Below, in pieces: positions 7,248 to 13,882 of a stretch of 31,637 nucleotides of DNA. The position numbers and the translations under genes were made by a program. A model generated the notes under the pieces. It was given only the letters and a program-made list of their open reading frames with translations, did not search any database and was not told where the DNA came from. The stretch lies in assembly GCF_014287675.1 (NCBI RefSeq), contig NZ_JACOPQ010000017.1, forward strand, positions 1-31,637. The letters run 5' to 3'. How positions within the stretch are numbered: position 1 is the stretch's first letter; every line of letters starts with the position of its first letter. The DNA is from Lawsonibacter faecis (GTDB lineage Bacteria; Bacillota; Clostridia; Oscillospirales; Oscillospiraceae).

Positions 7248-9581
7248 ATGAAACGAAATCGCCTTTTGGCCTGCGTCCTGGCGGCCGCAATGGTCCTCTC
7301 CCTGACCGTTGTGCCCGCCATGGCCGCTTATCCAGACGTTCCTGCCGATAATTGGGCCGCCGAATATGTAAATGACATGACCCAGAAGGGCATCTTTACC
7401 GGCATTTCGGAGGGAGGGCAGATTCTCTTCAAGCCCGACAAGCCGATGACCGCCGTGGAGGCGCTCGCCCTCTGCGCCCGCATCAGCGTGGAGACCGCCC
7501 TCCGCCAGGAGATCGGCAGGGACCGGGCGGACCAGATTGCGGGCCTGACCGGGGACGCCGCCTACTGGGCCAGGGACGAGTTTGCCACCTGCATCGAGGC
7601 GGGCATCCTCTCCTACGCGGAGCTCAAGGAGCTGTGGCAGTCCGGGGAGATCAGCAAGCCCATTGCCAAGGAGGACTTTGCCCTCTATCTGGTCCGGTCC
7701 ATGCAGCTTGCGCCCATGGCGGAGAACCTGTCCACCTATACGCTGGATTTTACGGACAAGAAGGATATTACCGCCGGCATGGAGCCCTATGTCTATCTTT
7801 TAAATACATACGGAATTGTCACCGGCAATGAGAACAAGGCGTTCGCCCCCAAGAGCACCGTCACCCGCGCGGTGGCGGCCACCATGCTATCCCGCGCCAT
7901 CGACTTTATGGACGAGTCGGGCACCAGCGTGGAGCTGCCCGAGTATACCGACTACAACTGGGAGGCCGGTATCATCGTCAGCGCCGCCGCGGGCGCCAAG
8001 GACAAGATTAACCTGGTCCTCAAGAGCGACATCTCCGGCGACAAGACCATCTCCATCCCCGCCGCCACCCCCATCTACGAAAACAGCATGCTGGTGGAGA
8101 GCAAGCTCCTGGTGAGCGGGACCTACGCCCGGGTCTGCTTCGACCAGGACGGCACCCCCATGGCCATCCGTCTCTCCGGCAGCGTGGAGACGGTTGCCGG
8201 GTCCGTGGTGGGCGTGTCCGACAGCACGCTGCTTCTGAACGTCAACGGCACGACGCAGAGCGTGAATTACGACCGCTTCACTGAAGTCCAGGTGGGCGGC
8301 AAGACCGGGGACCGCAGCCTCATCGACGCGGAGGCGGGCTATACCGACGCCGTCTGCCGCATCGACCAGCTGGGCCATCTGGTGGCCGTGCAGCTCACCG
8401 GGGGCACCCGCCGGGAGGAGGGCGTCATCAAGAGCGTGGAGACCCAGGCCAGCGGCGGCGCCGTGCTGGTGATCTCCGGCCTGGACGGTCAGCTCCAGCG
8501 CCTGACCGTGCCCGCCGGGACGACCATCACCGCAAACGGCCTGTCTCTCTCCAGCCTCGACGCCAGCCACGTGGGCAACTATGTGGACCTGCGGGTCTCC
8601 AACGACGACGGCACCGTCTCCTCCGCGGCCATGGACCGGGTGACCCGCTATGTCCAGGGCGCGGTGAGAAGCACCGGCAGCGCCGGCGGCGTGGATAATG
8701 TGACCGTCAGCGACCTGAGCACCAACAAGGCCACCACTTACAATCTGGCCGAGACGGCCGAGATATACTACAGCGGCAAGGCGGTCGGCCTGGGCGCGAT
8801 TCAGAAGGACTGGTTCGTCACCGTCCGCGTCACTGGCGGAGAGATTACCGCACTCTACGGCTACCCGGGCTCCAAGGTGACCGAGGGGACCATCGCCGGC
8901 ATCGACTATCCCAGCAGCGATACCGCCAAAATGGTGCTCTCCGTCTCCACGGCCCAGGGCGCCGTCGTCACCTTCGATCTGAACCTCTCCGATCCCCCCT
9001 CTGTTCAGCGCAGCGGGAAATCGGCCAGCCTGAGCAAGCTCCGCACCGGCGACTCGGTCACCGTGACCAGCCGCTACAACGAGGTGACCCTCATTGATTC
9101 GGTGCCCCGGAGCGCCAACGTCTCGGGCACCATTGTCGGCAAGAGCGAGACCAAGACCAGCTACACCATCGACGTGGAGCTGGACAACGGCGGCGGCACC
9201 AAGACCTATGAGCTCAACGGCAGCATCTCTGTCACCCGGGATGACAAGATCATCGACGTGAGTGAGCTGGCCGTGGACTACCATGTGGCCATGATCACCG
9301 AGGGCGACGAGGTGCTGTCCATTGACGTGGACCGGGCCGCCGGCAGCAACGCCACAAAGATCAGCGGCACCGTCATAACGGTGGAGACCAAGGAGAAGAC
9401 CATCCTCTTCCGCACCTCCGATGAGAAAATCGTCACCGTGGACGTACCCGCCGGCCTCTCTATCCAGACCGTGGGGAGCGGGACCATCTCCCTGAGCAAG
9501 CTGCAGAACGGGGACAGCCTGGATATCTACGGGGAGTACAAGGACGGGAACTTTAAGGCCAGCGTAATCATCAAGATTTGA
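7248..9581 (+). CDS. Secreted S-layer-homology (SLH) protein with tandem beta repeats
   Basis: This is a 777-residue protein. A signal peptide occupies residues 1-26 (MKRNRLLACVLAAAM..VPAMA, probable cleavage before AYPD). Three SLH motifs follow: about 28-80 (YPDVPADNWAAEYVNDMTQKG with FKPDKPMTAVEAL), about 98-150 (AYWARDEFATCIEAGIL, IAKEDFALYLVRSM) and about 165-225 (FTDKKDITAGMEPYVYLLNT, APKSTVTRAVAATML). SLH domains bind pyruvylated secondary wall polymers and hold proteins at the cell surface. From about residue 239 to the end there are roughly seven degenerate repeats of 75-80 residues that begin with a GxVxGV/GTIxG strand. GGAGGT lies 5 nt before the ATG; the frame is open far upstream but only this start has a ribosome site and signal peptide. 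It is monocistronic, between a promoter and a terminator. A surface structural or adhesion role is inferred. Confidence 0.85.
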   Translation: MKRNRLLACVLAAAMVLSLTVVPAMAAYPDVPADNWAAEYVNDMTQKGIFTGISEGGQILFKPDKPMTAVEALALCARISVETALRQEIGRDRADQIAGLTGDAAYWARDEFATCIEAGILSYAELKELWQSGEISKPIAKEDFALYLVRSMQLAPMAENLSTYTLDFTDKKDITAGMEPYVYLLNTYGIVTGNENKAFAPKSTVTRAVAATMLSRAIDFMDESGTSVELPEYTDYNWEAGIIVSAAAGAKDKINLVLKSDISGDKTISIPAATPIYENSMLVESKLLVSGTYARVCFDQDGTPMAIRLSGSVETVAGSVVGVSDSTLLLNVNGTTQSVNYDRFTEVQVGGKTGDRSLIDAEAGYTDAVCRIDQLGHLVAVQLTGGTRREEGVIKSVETQASGGAVLVISGLDGQLQRLTVPAGTTITANGLSLSSLDASHVGNYVDLRVSNDDGTVSSAAMDRVTRYVQGAVRSTGSAGGVDNVTVSDLSTNKATTYNLAETAEIYYSGKAVGLGAIQKDWFVTVRVTGGEITALYGYPGSKVTEGTIAGIDYPSSDTAKMVLSVSTAQGAVVTFDLNLSDPPSVQRSGKSASLSKLRTGDSVTVTSRYNEVTLIDSVPRSANVSGTIVGKSETKTSYTIDVELDNGGGTKTYELNGSISVTRDDKIIDVSELAVDYHVAMITEGDEVLSIDVDRAAGSNATKISGTVITVETKEKTILFRTSDEKIVTVDVPAGLSIQTVGSGTISLSKLQNGDSLDIYGEYKDGNFKASVIIKI
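7962..9578 (+). repeat. Seven degenerate protein-level repeats in the SLH protein
   Basis: Units start near residues 239, 317, 391, 471, 546, 627 and 707 of the SLH protein. Opening strands include GIIVSAA, GSVVGVS, GVIKSVE, GAVRSTG, GTIAGID, GTIVGKS and GTVITVE. Each unit continues with a second strand, a short Asp/Gly loop and often LSxLxxGD near its end. The repeats are diverged in DNA, so this is not a recent tandem duplication. Confidence 0.6.
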
Positions 9582-9608
9582 CGCAGCTTCCGTTTCCCGC
9601 GAACCCGG

Positions 9609-9641
9609 CGCCCGGACCGATGCCTCGGTCCGGGCGTTTTT
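9609..9641 (+). terminator. Rho-independent terminator after the SLH-protein gene
   Basis: A 12-bp stem CGCCCGGACCGA/TCGGTCCGGGCG with a TGCC loop is followed by TTTTT. Confidence 0.93.
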
Positions 9642-9719
9642 ACGCCCGTGGGCGGGGGAACACGGGCGGATATTGGCCGCCCCTGGCAGAGGTGCGGCGG
9701 TCGCGGGAGATTCCCCCGG

Positions 9720-9754
9720 TCCGGTAAAGCCGGACAGCCCCCTTGGTAAGGGGG
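9720..9754. repeat. Paired small palindromes, REP-like intergenic element
   Basis: Two adjacent hairpins lie in a non-coding stretch: TCCGG-taaag-CCGGA (9720-9734) and CCCCCTT-ggt-AAGGGGG (9738-9754). A third short one (CTTTGG/CCAAAG) is at 9784-9804. They lie between the SLH terminator and the ribosomal promoter and are not needed by either. They look like members of a dispersed palindromic family, but copy number cannot be seen in one window. Confidence 0.4.
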
Positions 9755-9859
9755 CCAAGAGGAGACGTGGGTCGGCGGGGCGGCTTTGGGCACTATGTCC
9801 AAAGGTGGGCAAAAGCCCGGAAAGCCTTGAAAAAACATGAAAAAATACGGCTGAAAGCC

Positions 9860-9888
9860 TTGACATAAGTGTATAATTGCGATATTAT
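9860..9888 (+). promoter_or_regulatory. Main promoter of the S10-spc-alpha ribosomal cluster
   Basis: A perfect TTGACA (9860-9865), a 17-base spacer and TATTAT (9883-9888) are present. The AT-rich patch stands out from the GC-rich surroundings. The predicted start near 9895 gives a leader of about 265 nt before rpsJ. Confidence 0.85.
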
Positions 9889-10015
9889 ATCAAAGCGCCT
9901 GTTTGGGCGCAGTCTGCGATGATGCGGGAGATTGCGGTGAAAACCGGTAACTTCCGCGGAGTATGTCCGTTTATCGGGCGGCTGAGGGATCTATGCACGG
10001 GCGTATATCGCCGGC

Positions 10016-10058
10016 GCATGGATAAAACCGGCCTGCTTAGCGCCGGTTTTCTTCATGC
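10016..10058 (+). promoter_or_regulatory. Leader hairpin before rpsJ, candidate autoregulatory or attenuator structure
   Basis: GCATG (10016-10020) pairs with CATGC (10054-10058), and AAAACCGGC (10024-10032) pairs with GCCGGTTTT (10042-10050). A symmetrical three-base internal loop separates the two helices. The inner stem ends in a TTTT followed by CTTC, so it could act as a weak terminator. A second helix CCACGG/CCGTGG spans about 10059-10086. The position in the leader of the S10 operon suits ribosomal-protein feedback control, but the protein that might bind is unknown. The rest of 9895-10158 shows no other clear structure and no convincing ORF. Confidence 0.5.
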
Positions 10059-10158
10059 CACGGAGTGATACGCACGAAGCCGTGGATAAGAAATCTCTCA
10101 CCGTACGGAGCGGCAGCTTCCAACCCAACCACTTCGTATGTTTTAAGGAGGAAACACC

Positions 10159-10473
10159 ATGGCAGCTCAGAAAGAAATGATCCGCATCCGGCTCAAGGCC
10201 TACGACCACCAGCTCATTGACCAGAGTGCCGAGAAGATTGTGGAGACCGCCAAGCGCACCGGCGCCTCCGTCTCCGGTCCCATCCCCCTGCCCACCAAGA
10301 AAGAGGTCGTGACCATCCTGCGCGCCGTCCACAAGTACAAGGACTCCCGCGAGCAGTTCGAGCGCCGCACCCATAAGCGCCTCATCGACATCCTCAAGCC
10401 CTCCCCCAAGACCGTGGAGGCCCTGATGGCGCTGGAGCTCCCCGCCGGCGTGGAGATCGAAATCAAGCTGTAA
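10159..10473 (+). CDS. rpsJ: 30S ribosomal protein S10 (uS10), also transcription antitermination factor NusE
   Basis: This 104-residue protein has the usual length. IRIRLKAYDHQLIDQSAEKIVETAKRTGA followed by SGPIPLPTKKE is diagnostic in composition (only parts quoted here: LKAYDHQLID, SGPIPLPTKK). It sits in the 30S head and, as NusE, partners NusB in antitermination. AAGGAGG lies 8 nt before the ATG. It is the first gene of the S10 cluster; fusA/tuf genes do not precede it here. The next gene, rplC, is unusually far away (245 nt). Confidence 0.98.
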   Translation: MAAQKEMIRIRLKAYDHQLIDQSAEKIVETAKRTGASVSGPIPLPTKKEVVTILRAVHKYKDSREQFERRTHKRLIDILKPSPKTVEALMALELPAGVEIEIKL

Positions 10474-10496
10474 GCCCCCCGCATTTCTCCCGAATC

Positions 10497-10691
10497 CCAA
10501 ATCAAAGCCCAGCGCAGCGGGTTTGATTTGGAGAGAAGGAGTAAGGTAGCGCAGTGAAGCCTTCCCCCACGTGAGGAAAGCGGAACGAAGCGGACTTTGT
10601 GACGAAGTCAGTACCGCAGTCCATCGCGTTTTGAGATGGACGGGTCAAGTTGAAAAACCAATGGGGAGCCCGATGCCCCACGTTTTTCAAC
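10497..10691 (+). other. Structured spacer between rpsJ and rplC
   Basis: The 245-nt gap contains a chain of inverted repeats and no plausible gene. CCAAATCAAA(G)CCC (10497-10510) pairs with GGGTTTGATTTGG (10519-10531). CTTCCCCCAC pairs imperfectly with GTGAGGAAAG (about 10561-10580). GACTT pairs with AAGTC (about 10593-10610). TCCATC (10620-10625) pairs with GATGGA (10635-10640). GTTGAAAAAC (10649-10658) pairs with GTTTTTCAAC (10682-10691) and encloses TGGGG/CCCCA. It ends about 15 nt before the rplC ribosome site. It could be an inserted palindromic element or a regulatory RNA. Confidence 0.6.
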
Positions 10692-10718
10692 CAATAACCT
10701 TTATAAGGAGGAAAACAC

Positions 10719-11444
10719 ATGGAAAAGGCCATTATCGGCAAGAAGGTCGGCATGACGCAGATCTTCGACGAAGCTGGCCACGTCATCCCGGTCACCGTCA
10801 TTGAGGCGGGCCCCTGCGCCGTGGTGCAGAAGAAGACCGTGGAGAAGGACGGCTACAGCGCCGTTCAGCTGGGCTTCCAGGACGTCGCCGAGCGCAAGCT
10901 CTCCAAGCCCGAGCTGGGCCACCTGAAGAAGGCTGGCGTGGCGCCCAAGAAGGTCCTCAAGGAGTTCGACCTCAACAATGCCGAGTCCCTCAACGTCGGC
11001 GATGAGGTCAAGGCCGACAGCTTTGCCGAGGGCGACCGCGTGGACGTCACCGGCGTCAGCAAGGGCAAGGGCTACCAGGGCGTTATCAAGCGCTGGGGCG
11101 CCCGGCGCACCCCCATGAGCCACGGCGGCGGCCCCGTTCACCGTCACGCGGGCTCCATGGGCTCCGGTACCGATCCCAGCCGGATTTTTAAGGGCAAGAT
11201 TGGCGCCGGCCACATGGGTCACGAGCAGATCACAGTCCTCAACCTGGACGTGGTCAAGGTCGACCCCGAGTACAATCTGATCGCCGTGCGCGGCGCCATT
11301 CCCGGCCCCAAGGGCGGCATCGTGTACCTGCGCAACAGCGTCATCAACGTCAAGGCCAAGGGCGCCGCGGCGGGCATCTCCAACAACCCGCAGAAGGCTT
11401 CCGGCCGTGCCAACCCGCAGAAGGCCTCTGCGCGTAACAAGTAA
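10719..11444 (+). CDS. rplC: 50S ribosomal protein L3 (uL3) with C-terminal extension
   Basis: L3 binds 23S rRNA near the peptidyl-transferase centre and is an early assembly protein. Recognised from IGKKVGMTQIFDEAGHVIPV at the N-terminus and the conserved RRTPMSHGGGPVHRHAGSMG-type loop. At 241 residues it is about 25-30 longer than usual. The family core ends near IVYLRNSVINVK (about 213). The tail contains a duplicated NPQKAS motif (NPQKASGRA, NPQKASARNK) and is Ala/Lys/Asn-rich. Good AGGAGG site 8 nt before the ATG. Confidence 0.97.
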   Translation: MEKAIIGKKVGMTQIFDEAGHVIPVTVIEAGPCAVVQKKTVEKDGYSAVQLGFQDVAERKLSKPELGHLKKAGVAPKKVLKEFDLNNAESLNVGDEVKADSFAEGDRVDVTGVSKGKGYQGVIKRWGARRTPMSHGGGPVHRHAGSMGSGTDPSRIFKGKIGAGHMGHEQITVLNLDVVKVDPEYNLIAVRGAIPGPKGGIVYLRNSVINVKAKGAAAGISNNPQKASGRANPQKASARNK

Positions 11445-11461
11445 GAGAGGAGAGATACCAA

Positions 11462-12082
11462 ATGCCTAAAGCAACTGTTGTTGATATGACCGGCAAGAAG
11501 GTCGGCGAAGTGGAGCTCTCCGACGCCATCTTCGGCATCGAGCCCAACCAGGCCGTTGTCCACGAGGCCGTCAAGAACCACCTGGCCAACTGCCGTCAGG
11601 GCACCCAGAGCGCCCTCACCCGCGCCGAGGTTTCCGGCGGCGGCATCAAGCCCTGGCGCCAGAAGGGCACCGGCCGCGCCCGCCAGGGTTCCACCCGCGC
11701 CCCCCAGTGGACCCACGGCGGCATCGTGTTCGCCCCCAAGCCCCGGGACTACAGCTACACCATCAATAAGAAGGTCCGCCGCCTGGCTCTGAAGTCCGCA
11801 CTCTCCGCCAAAGCCGCCGAGGGCAACGTCATTGTTGTCGACGGTCTGAACCTGGGCGAGATCAAGACCAAGGCCATGGCCGGTTTCCTGACCGCCGTCG
11901 AGGCCGGCAAGGCCGTCCTCGTGACCAGCGAGGTCAACGAGAATGTGGTGCTGTCCGCCCGGAACATTCCCGGCGTGGTCACCACCACCGCCAAGCTGCT
12001 CTCCGTTTACGACATCGTGAACGCCAAGCAGTTCATCGTCGACAAGGCCGCCCTGGCCGTCATCGAGGAGGTGTTTGCGTAA
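11462..12082 (+). CDS. rplD: 50S ribosomal protein L4 (uL4)
   Basis: 206 residues, the usual length. The long exit-tunnel loop is recognisable (GGGIKPWRQKGTGRARQGS, about residues 59-77), followed by a PKPRDYSYTINKKVRRLAL stretch. L4 binds 23S rRNA domain I and lines the exit tunnel; in gamma-proteobacteria it represses the S10 operon, which is not established in Clostridia. It starts 17 nt after rplC and its stop codon shares one base with the rplW start, implying translational coupling. Confidence 0.98.
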   Translation: MPKATVVDMTGKKVGEVELSDAIFGIEPNQAVVHEAVKNHLANCRQGTQSALTRAEVSGGGIKPWRQKGTGRARQGSTRAPQWTHGGIVFAPKPRDYSYTINKKVRRLALKSALSAKAAEGNVIVVDGLNLGEIKTKAMAGFLTAVEAGKAVLVTSEVNENVVLSARNIPGVVTTTAKLLSVYDIVNAKQFIVDKAALAVIEEVFA

Positions 12083-12381
12083 TGGCTACCAACGCTTATG
12101 ACATCATTAAGCGCCCCATCGTGACCGAGCAGTCCATGGAGCAGACCGAGATGAAGCGCTACACCTTTGAGGTGGCCAAGAGCGCCAACAAAATTGAGAT
12201 CGCCAAGGCTGTCGAGGAGATTTTCGGCGTGAAGGTCTCCAAGGTCAACACCCTGAATATGCAGGGCAAGGAGAAGCGCACCGGCGCGTATCCCAAGGGC
12301 CGCCGGCCCAGTTGGAAGAAAGCGATGGTCACCCTCACCGAGGATTCCAAGTCCATCGAGCTCTTCGAAGGCATGGTGTAA
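12082..12381 (+). CDS. rplW: 50S ribosomal protein L23 (uL23)
   Basis: 99 residues, normal length. DIIKRPIVTEQSMEQTEMKR and VSKVNTLNMQGKEKR mark the family. L23 sits at the tunnel exit and docks trigger factor and the signal recognition particle. The ATG overlaps the TAA of rplD by one base, so translation is probably coupled. Confidence 0.98.
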   Translation: MATNAYDIIKRPIVTEQSMEQTEMKRYTFEVAKSANKIEIAKAVEEIFGVKVSKVNTLNMQGKEKRTGAYPKGRRPSWKKAMVTLTEDSKSIELFEGMV

Positions 12382-12395
12382 GGAGGAAGTAAGAA

Positions 12396-13232
12396 ATGGC
12401 TATCAAGACTTATAAGCCCACAACCCCCTCCCGCCGCCACATGACCGTGAGCGCCTTCGAGGGGATTGACAAGAAGGCCAAGCCCGAGCGCAGCCTGCTT
12501 GAGAATCTGAAGAAGCATTCCGGCCGCAACAGCTACGGCCGCATCACCGTCCGCCACCGCGGCGGCGGCAGCAAGAAGAAGTACCGTATCATCGACTTCA
12601 AGCGTCAGAAGGACGGCGAGGTCGCCACTGTGCTCCGGCTTGAGTACGATCCCAACCGTACCGCCAACATCGCCCTCATCCAGTATGAGGACGGCACCAA
12701 GAGCTATATCCTGGCGCCTGTGGGCCTGAAGGCCGGCCACAAGATTGTCTCCGGCCCCGAGGCCGACATTCTGCCCGGCAACTGCCTGCCCATCGCCAAC
12801 ATCCCCGTGGGCGAGACCATCCACAACATCGAGCTGTACCCCGGCAAGGGCGCCCAGCTGGTCCGGTCCGCCGGCACCGCTGCCCAGCTCATGGCCAAGG
12901 AGAACGGCATGGCTCAGGTCCGCCTCCCCTCCGGCGAGGTCCGTTACGTGCGCGAGGAGTGCAAGGCCTGCATCGGCCAGGTCGGCAACACCGACCACGG
13001 CAACATCCAGATCGGCAAGGCCGGCCGTAAGCGCCACATGGGCTGGCGGCCCACCGTGCGCGGCAGCGTCATGAACCCCTGCGACCACCCCCACGGCGGC
13101 GGCGAGGGCAAGAGCCCTGTGGGCCGTCCCGGGCCTGTTACCCCCTGGGGCAAGCCGGCCATGGGTTACAAGACCCGCGCCAAGAAGAACAAGACCGAGC
13201 AGTTTATCGTCAAGCATCGTAACGCGAAGTAA
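12396..13232 (+). CDS. rplB: 50S ribosomal protein L2 (uL2)
   Basis: 278 residues, normal length. The N-terminal NSYGRITVRHRGGGSKKKYR and C-terminal PHGGGEGKSPVGRPGPVTPW segments are hallmark L2 sequences; the conserved histidine region (NPCDHPHGG) involved in peptidyl-transferase assembly is intact. AAGGAGGAAGT precedes the ATG. 14 nt from rplW and 15 nt from rpsS. Confidence 0.98.
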   Translation: MAIKTYKPTTPSRRHMTVSAFEGIDKKAKPERSLLENLKKHSGRNSYGRITVRHRGGGSKKKYRIIDFKRQKDGEVATVLRLEYDPNRTANIALIQYEDGTKSYILAPVGLKAGHKIVSGPEADILPGNCLPIANIPVGETIHNIELYPGKGAQLVRSAGTAAQLMAKENGMAQVRLPSGEVRYVREECKACIGQVGNTDHGNIQIGKAGRKRHMGWRPTVRGSVMNPCDHPHGGGEGKSPVGRPGPVTPWGKPAMGYKTRAKKNKTEQFIVKHRNAK

Positions 13233-13247
13233 GGAGGAGAGTAAAAG

Positions 13248-13520
13248 ATGTCCAGAAGCATTAAGAAAGGCCCCTTTTGCGCTCCTGAGCTGCTGAAGCG
13301 GGTCGACGAAATGAATAAGACCAACGAGAAGAAGGTCCTGAAGACCTGGAGCCGCGCCTCCACCATCTTCCCCTCCTTCGTGGGTCATACCTTCGCCGTG
13401 CACGACGGCCGGAAGCACGTGCCCGTCTATGTCACCGAGGACATGGTCGGCCACAAGCTGGGTGAATTTGCTCCCACCCGCACCTTCCGCGGCCACGCCG
13501 GCGCCAAGTCCGGTAAGTAA
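13248..13520 (+). CDS. rpsS: 30S ribosomal protein S19 (uS19)
   Basis: 90 residues, normal length. Begins MSRSIKKGPFCAPELLKRV and contains TWSRASTIFPSFVGHTFAVH and a VTEDMVGHKLGEFAPTRTF stretch, all diagnostic. S19 lies in the 30S head and forms a complex with S13. AAGGAGG precedes the ATG. Confidence 0.98.
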   Translation: MSRSIKKGPFCAPELLKRVDEMNKTNEKKVLKTWSRASTIFPSFVGHTFAVHDGRKHVPVYVTEDMVGHKLGEFAPTRTFRGHAGAKSGK

Positions 13521-13534
13521 GGAGGAGAGATAAC

Positions 13535-13867
13535 ATGGAAGCCAAAGCAACTCTGAGATATGCCCGCATCTCTCCCCGCAAGGTGCAGATCGTGTGCGAT
13601 CTGATCCGGGGCAAGAGTGTTCCCCAGGCCACCGCAATTCTGATGTCCACTCCCAAGGCCGCCAGCGAGCTCATGCTGAAGATCCTCAAGAGCGCCGCGG
13701 CCAACGCGGAGAACAACCACCAGATGGACCCTGAGAAGCTGTACGTGTCCGCCACCTATGCCAACCCCGGCCCCATCATCAAGCGGATGCGGCCCCGGGC
13801 TCAGGGCCGGGCGTTCCGGATCAACAAGCGCACTTCTCACATCACCATCGCTGTGGCTGAGCGCTAA
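13535..13867 (+). CDS. rplV: 50S ribosomal protein L22 (uL22)
   Basis: 110 residues, normal length. RYARISPRKVQIVCDLIRGK at the N-terminus and the extended hairpin with IIKRMRPRAQGRAFRINKRT, ending in TSHITIAVAER, identify it. The hairpin reaches into the exit tunnel and is a known site of macrolide-resistance changes in other species; none can be called here. Confidence 0.98.
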   Translation: MEAKATLRYARISPRKVQIVCDLIRGKSVPQATAILMSTPKAASELMLKILKSAAANAENNHQMDPEKLYVSATYANPGPIIKRMRPRAQGRAFRINKRTSHITIAVAER

Positions 13868-13882
13868 GGGAGGAGGAAAAAT

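Noticed and set aside
7887..9866. A 659-codon minus-strand ORF opposite the SLH gene
   Set aside because: Antisense shadow; the opposite frame has signal peptide, SLH motifs, promoter and terminator.
9877..10068. A 63-codon plus-strand ORF in the leader of the ribosomal cluster
   Set aside because: It would start within the promoter -10 region with a non-ATG codon, has no ribosome site and no family resemblance; the area is better read as leader RNA.
12159..13637. Long minus-strand ORF opposite rplW-rpsS-rplV
   Set aside because: Antisense shadow of conserved ribosomal genes with compositionally odd product.
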